A stretch of DNA of 64,000 bases, taken from assembly GCA_009746045.1 (NCBI GenBank), contig RPFO01000027.1, positions 2,650,733-2,714,732 of the forward strand, read 5' to 3'. The stretch comes from Mesostigma viride (lineage: Eukaryota; Streptophyta; Mesostigmatophyceae; Mesostigmatales; Mesostigmataceae). The number at the start of each line of letters is the position of its first letter. Position 1 is the first letter of the stretch. Under the pieces are notes generated by a model, which saw nothing but the letters and a program-made list of their open reading frames with translations, had not been told where the DNA came from and did no database searches. A program made the translations under genes and the position numbers. This document shows positions 59,191-64,000 of this stretch, piece by piece.

Positions 59191-61207
59191 GCACTAATGG
59201 TACTTAGTGCGATGCCAGCAGCGACACACAGCATGGATCAGTTCATCCACATGTCCCGCTAGGCACCCAAGCGACACCAAGTGTCCCAACGTTGTTATTC
59301 CTATCGCATGATTGATTTCCCGTTCGGGCGCACTAATTCCCTTAGTTGTGCCCGCTGCAAGCGAGACAAGGGATTGTTGAATCGGTCACGGCAATCGAAC
59401 ATGCTGGCGTTGGTTACGGCAGTCGCGCGTGTCCTACTTAGATTGGGTGGAAAGAGTCACCTTCGCGTCACCCTCGTGGAACGTAGATCGGATTGGCGTT
59501 CAGTAAAAATGGGCAGGCAACAGCCGGCGTAATACCAATTGCGGTCAACGGGCCGGGTCACTGAAACTTTGCAATCCTGCAACAAGCAGACGTCTTGACG
59601 TCCTGAGTATCATTCCATGTCATTCCTGTGAAGTCATTCTGCCACAGTCTCGCCCACCACCACCTTGTCCTCCGCAAAAGAATCGCATATGTGACACATC
59701 AACTATCCCGTAGACTCTTCCTGCAAAGGCCACTTCCCTCACTGCATGCCACATCAACTGTACGGCCGGCGATTCTCGCTCGTCTTATTATGTCACACCA
59801 ACCTGGAAACCTTTTCCCCTCCAAAGCCCAAGGACAGAGCCAACGACGGTGTAAATTCATTTGGCCACTCACGTGAAGGGTAACCGATTGATCGAAAGGA
59901 AATGCCTTCAGGAAAAATCTGTCACTCTGTCGACCGTGATGATTGAATAATTCGTGGGGCTGCTGCGTAAGTCTCCCACAACACAAAATCCCAACACTAT
60001 TGGCCAGATTTGAGTATAGTACCTCGGTTGCTGCCTTGGTCCATTATGCGTCATTAGCGAGGCTCTGGGGCTTTCGCTTACCAGTCACACTCCCAAGAAG
60101 GCCCGGCCTTGCCATCTTCTCCATCCTCTTTTCAAAGACCTCTCTCCGATTTCCTACCCGCCAAACGCCAAGACCAGATCACCTAAGAGAAATAAACACA
60201 GTATAGGAAAATCCCCTTTGTTCAGCCATGGTAAATCAACAATAATCATAGCTGCGTTGGCCTGGCCAACTGCCGCACCGGCTTGCGGCTTCAACGACTA
60301 AGGACGGAGCGGCTAGCCCGCCCGAGAGCTAGCCCGAACGGTTAGGGTTCTTAAGCGAGTTTATGTGGGAGCGCTCAATGTGGGGTTTCCCCCGATTGGC
60401 ACAGGGGATTTGTTTAGAATTATGGAGTTCGGGTACCTTGTGTTGCCATCAGTTTTGCCAATAATTGTTTTATTAGTGCGTCCATGGTGCGTCTTCAATC
60501 ATGTCGCCATGCGGCATGCAGTCACCTCGCCACGTCCCTGACTGCCCAGTCCACAGTACAGTGGAGCTAGCATTCTTTCTTTAAGAACAAAAAAAAAATC
60601 TTGTGTACATCATAGTATTCGAACATCTTGCTAGTTGTGACAACTTCACCAGCCACGTCAGTACACGTGGCGGGCCAAGTGCCACCCATCCACCATGACA
60701 AATGACAGTTGAAGCCAAGGCGTGAGGCACGGTTAGCGGAGGGCAGTATCCTAGGCCGTAACCTGGAAACTCGGTTTTACTGACATGGACACAAAATAAA
60801 TCCATTTGACAGACCATATTACAGGCAGACTATCTCTGCTGCCCATGTGCGGCGTGGGCAACAACAACAGGCTGACTGCTCGCAAGGGACGCAGCCTCGA
60901 GGAGCGGCCAAGTTGAAAAACAAAGGCAGGCACAGTATAGATACTGGAACCACATCACCCTAGGCATGGCGAACGGCGCGCACAGGCGGTTTGGATAGCC
61001 AAATGCTTCTGTTGTGTGGGTTGGCTTCTCATATTTGAATCCTTATGAGTTATGACCGGCTCTTACGGCGACGTCCAGCTGTCGGACCTGTATGGCGGCC
61101 GCCTTAAGAAAATCAGTGCAGGTCCGCGCCCGTAGTCACAATATACACTTGCTTGTCGTCCCAGTAATTTGTAGGTCGCAGCAACACAGAGCAGCAATCT
61201 GTTAGCC
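59191..61207. other. Non-coding region upstream of the CNNM gene
   Basis: No supported gene. The last few hundred bases should contain the CNNM promoter; I see no clear TATA box. Confidence 0.4.
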
Positions 61208-63586
61208 ATGGTGGATTTTGAAGACGCCTTCGACGCTTGGGAGAGGACACATAACAATGTTACGTGCGATGTTATATCGGCCACTCAGCTGCTTTGCATG
61301 GGCACAACGTTCGACAAAGAGCAGCGAGATGTACCGGGGACCGACCGATTTTACATCGACATTGCCGCCTGTGTATTTATGGTCTGCCTTGCCGGGATAT
61401 GTTCTGGCTTAACCCTAGGGTAAGTCACTCAAACCAAATATTTATCTTGTCCCCCCGAAACTTCTTCGAACTTGACTATGCAATCTATGTGAGCCCGTGT
61501 ATACGTCAGCGTGGAAGATATGGTGGGCCAAGGCCTCTCCGTGATTTGGGAAAAGATGCAGGCCAAGGCCAAGTGGGCCCAGGTAGTGGAAGACAATGCC
61601 CCCCCTGCTGCGGGGAAGAAATGTATTTGCTCCCGTGGGAAGCATGCCAGGCGTGACTGCTCGGGCCTGGCCCCATCTAGATAGAATCGACTGGTAGGAA
61701 TGTGCGCACCCCTCCCTCCCTCCCTCCCTCCCTCCCTCCCTCCCTCCCTCCCTCCCTCCCTCCCTCCCTCCCTCCCTCCCTCCCTCCCTCCCTCCCTCCC
61801 TCCCCTCCCTCCCTCCCTCCCTCCCTCCCTCCCTCCCTCCCTCCCTCCCTCCCTCCCTCCCTCCCTCCCTCCCTCCCTCCCTCCCTCCCTCCCTCCCTCC
61901 CTCCCTCCCTCCCTCCCTCCCTCCCTCCCTCCTCCCTCCCTCCCTCCCTCCCTCCCTCCCTCCCTCCATCCATCCATCCATCCATCCATCCATCCATCCA
62001 TCCATCCATCCATCCATCCATCCATCCATCCATCCATCCATCCATCCATCCATCCATCCATCCATCCATCCATCCATCCATCCATAGGGGTTAATACTCC
62101 GTGGACCCCCAACGGGAGCACGGATTTTATTAATTAATTCATTAATACGTAAGTGTCATTTCCTGCTATTTGTTGCCTTCGAGATTCCTGCGACAGGCGT
62201 GCGTCCTATAAGCGTGTTCTCGCTCGAACACTTTCTTTTTTCTTTCGTCCTGTGGTTACAGACTTCCGTTGAGTGTTTCATGATTGCACATTTATGCCGG
62301 TGCCGTCGTGACTGCTGTTTAGCGCAAGATTCAAGTGTGCTTGCAGTCATCCTGAAAACCAACCTGTGAAGCACCTGGTGGCCGCCTCTTCTGTGCAGTA
62401 AACATGTATGCCAACACGTTTGTTGCTTTCTGATCTGACGACAATGCATGCCAAGGGCATACACAAGGTGGCTACTTGTGCAGACACGTATTCTCACAAC
62501 CGTATACCGGTGTATTGGCCAAGGGGGACACCAGTTGGCCACAGCAAAGTGGCATCGGTCGATATTCCCGCTGGATCACCCCTTGCCGCGCCGCTCCTCA
62601 GTCTGGACCTCTTACACCTGAACACTTGCACCCAAACGCACTGCGCTCTCTTCTTCCCGCCTCATTGTCCAAACAACATAAACGCTACCCTTCCCCCCTG
62701 CCCAGGCTGCGTTCTGTCGAGCCTGTGGCCCTGAACACCCGCACAAAGCCATGCCCTCGTCTGACTCTACACTACAGAGGGGTCGCTTTTCCCAGTTCTA
62801 GCATGTTTGCCACGCATGCCCTTTTCTTTCCATGTGTCTCGTGCCCCAGGCTGCTGTCTCTCGACCACCAAGACCTGAACACCTGATTGCGCATGCAAAC
62901 ACAACACTCCCCCTTCTTCCCCCCCTATTTTTCGGAACGAGCAGTACTCCCCCTCCCCCCCTGCCCCTTGCCCCAGCCTGCTGTCTCTCGACTCCATGAA
63001 CCTGAACCTTTGCATGCAGCCACATCCTCTTCCAAGTCACAGATCTCAGTCCCCTGTCACACCCACCCCACGCCAGGCTGTAGCATCTGGACCCAAGAAC
63101 TTAAACACATGCCCACATAGTTGAAACTCAGGTGCCCTTTAGCTCACATTATGCTTGCCACGTCCCTTCTCCTCCCCCCCTGTCTCCTCCCCCCAGTCCC
63201 CCCTCTGCCTCTGGACCCCATGAACCTGAACATTTGCACACACACACACACACAGTAACTACGTCCCCTTCTCCCCCCCCCTAATGGTCAAACAATCGTT
63301 ACTCCCCTCCCCCCCCGATCATCCACCCCACAACGTCAGGCTACTGTCCCTGGACACCATGAACCTTGAGGTCATCCTCAAGAGTGGCTCGCCCTCCCAG
63401 CGGTCGCACGCGCAGCGCATCATGCCGCTGGTCCGCAACCACCACCTGCTGCTGTGCACGCTTCTGCTGGCCAACGCGGCCGCCATGGAGGCGCTGCCCA
63501 TCTTCCTGGACCGCCTGGTGGGGCCTCTGCTGGCTGTCCTGTTCTCTGTCACCGCGGTCCTCATCTTCGGGGAGGTGCTGCCGCAG
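61208..63586 (+). CDS. CNNM/DUF21-family ion transporter, 5' part (continues beyond window)
   Basis: Exon 1 (61208-61419, donor GTAAGT) and exon 2 (63340-63586, acceptor GTCAG, donor GTGGGT) join in phase 2 to give [18 protein letters not shown]. This is the start of the DUF21 (CNNM) transmembrane domain. Family blocks follow: [29 protein letters not shown] and [14 protein letters not shown]. Members move magnesium or other cations across membranes and carry cytosolic CBS domains, which must lie beyond base 64000. The first ~45 residues are a short extracellular or lumenal segment before the first membrane helix. Start chosen at the ATG preceded by GCC. The single mapped intron is 1.9 kb and full of repeats. 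Confidence 0.93.
61709..62084. repeat. (CCCT)n followed by (CATC)n tetranucleotide array
   Basis: About 65 CCCT units with two one-base slips (near 61804 and 61931), switching at about 61967 to about 29 CATC units. It lies in the first intron of the CNNM gene. The open frames it creates are not genes. Confidence 0.97.
62593..63245 (+). repeat. Six echoes of the acceptor site and start of CNNM exon 2
   Basis: Sites at about 62598, 62703, 62848, 62975, 63075 and 63197 each have a C-rich tract, CAG, then variants of GCTGCTGTCTCTCGAC and ATGAACCTGAAC. The real one is at 63337 (CAG then GCTACTGTCCCTGGACACC). Spacing is 100-145 bp. Reading frames in the echoes are mostly broken. Confidence 0.85.
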
Positions 63587-63745
63587 GTGGGTGTTTGTGC
63601 TTGCGATGGGAGCGTGTGATGGCAGGTGCTGCCGCAGGTGGGTGTTTGTGCTTGCGATGGGAGCGTGTGATGGGAGGTGCTGCCGCAGGTGGATGTTTGT
63701 GCTTGCGATGGGAGCGTGTGATGGGAGTCGCTGCCGCATGTGGTA
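63572..63745 (+). repeat. 51-bp tandem copies of the exon 2 end and donor site
   Basis: The last 15 bases of CNNM exon 2 plus its donor (GTGCTGCCGCAG then GTGGGTGTTTG) repeat at 63572, 63622, 63673 and, degenerate, 63724. The first copy is taken as the real donor because it keeps the DUF21 frame. Use of a later copy would change the protein by insertion. Confidence 0.9.
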
Positions 63746-64000
63746 GCCGGGGGTGGAGGGGCTACCGGTCTGCACGTTCGGGATGGGTGGTGTCTTCTTA
63801 TCACCTTAGCATGATGTGCTATTGTGTGACGGGAATGGGTAAGTGGAGGGGCTACCGCCTGGGCGTTGGGACTTCCGAGGACACCCTCTCTTCTTCGCAT
63901 GGTGGGGTGGCATCCGAAAGCCTCACGTTGCCATCCCTCGTGTGTCTGCGCCGTGTGATGGGGACGCGTGCGGAAGGTACCTCATTCCTGTGGCCCACCC
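63746..64000. other. Start of the next CNNM intron, no exon seen
   Basis: Contains short repeats such as GGTGGAGGGGCTACCG at 63751 and 63843. No exon of the CNNM gene is recognisable before the window ends. Confidence 0.4.

Noticed and set aside
61429-62137. Repeat proteins (MDGW, EGGR, LPPS) over the CNNM intron
   Set aside because: Translations of CCCT and CATC tetranucleotide repeats inside an intron.

Overview
The window is nuclear DNA from an intron-rich eukaryote, most likely a green alga. The evidence is GT-AG introns in every host gene, a hydroxyproline-rich SPPPP wall-type protein with a plant Root_cap-like domain, a plant-type DUF21/CNNM transporter, an endonuclease V closest in pattern to plant enzymes, FAR1-like MULE DNA, and a Penelope-like element with the endonuclease in front of the reverse transcriptase (the Chlamys arrangement of green algae). 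I cannot name the species. All exon joins below were worked out by eye from splice sites and reading phase; none has transcript support.

Layout. 1-13.5 kb is transposon territory: a 966-bp exact copy of a MULE transposase 3' part, an indel-riddled copy of a Penelope-like element, a 5'-truncated three-exon gene of unknown function, a second better-preserved Penelope-like copy, then the full MULE transposase on the minus strand. 13.7-17.4 kb holds a minus-strand RanBP2-type zinc-finger gene. 18.3-20.6 kb holds a secreted chimeric wall protein. 20.9-22.4 kb is a graveyard of SINE-, LINE- and Penelope-derived pieces.

22.4-47.1 kb is the core. Two long genes lie head to head: on the minus strand a peptidoglycan hydrolase (peptidoglycan-binding domain, Amidase_3 catalytic domain, SPOR domain, 10 exons), and on the plus strand endonuclease V (7 exons). 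Their coding parts total about 1.4 and 1.2 kb; most of the rest is intron packed with minisatellites, including one 4.5-kb array of about 187 copies of a 24-bp unit inside an endonuclease V intron.

47.1-61.2 kb is gene-poor: an L1-like fragment, two TTAA-flanked inverted-repeat elements, a decayed RTE-like LINE, a gag-like open frame split by one of the TTAA elements, and a cluster of inverted repeats. From 61.2 kb a CNNM/DUF21 gene begins and leaves the window.

The most striking pattern is that exon edges (the splice site plus 10-35 bp of adjoining exon) are copied several times into the neighbouring intron, often next to a minisatellite. I see this clearly at four exons in two genes, and more weakly at two exons of a third. 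It looks like a genome-wide way of making intronic repeats. The peptidoglycan hydrolase in an intron-rich algal gene is the second point of high interest.
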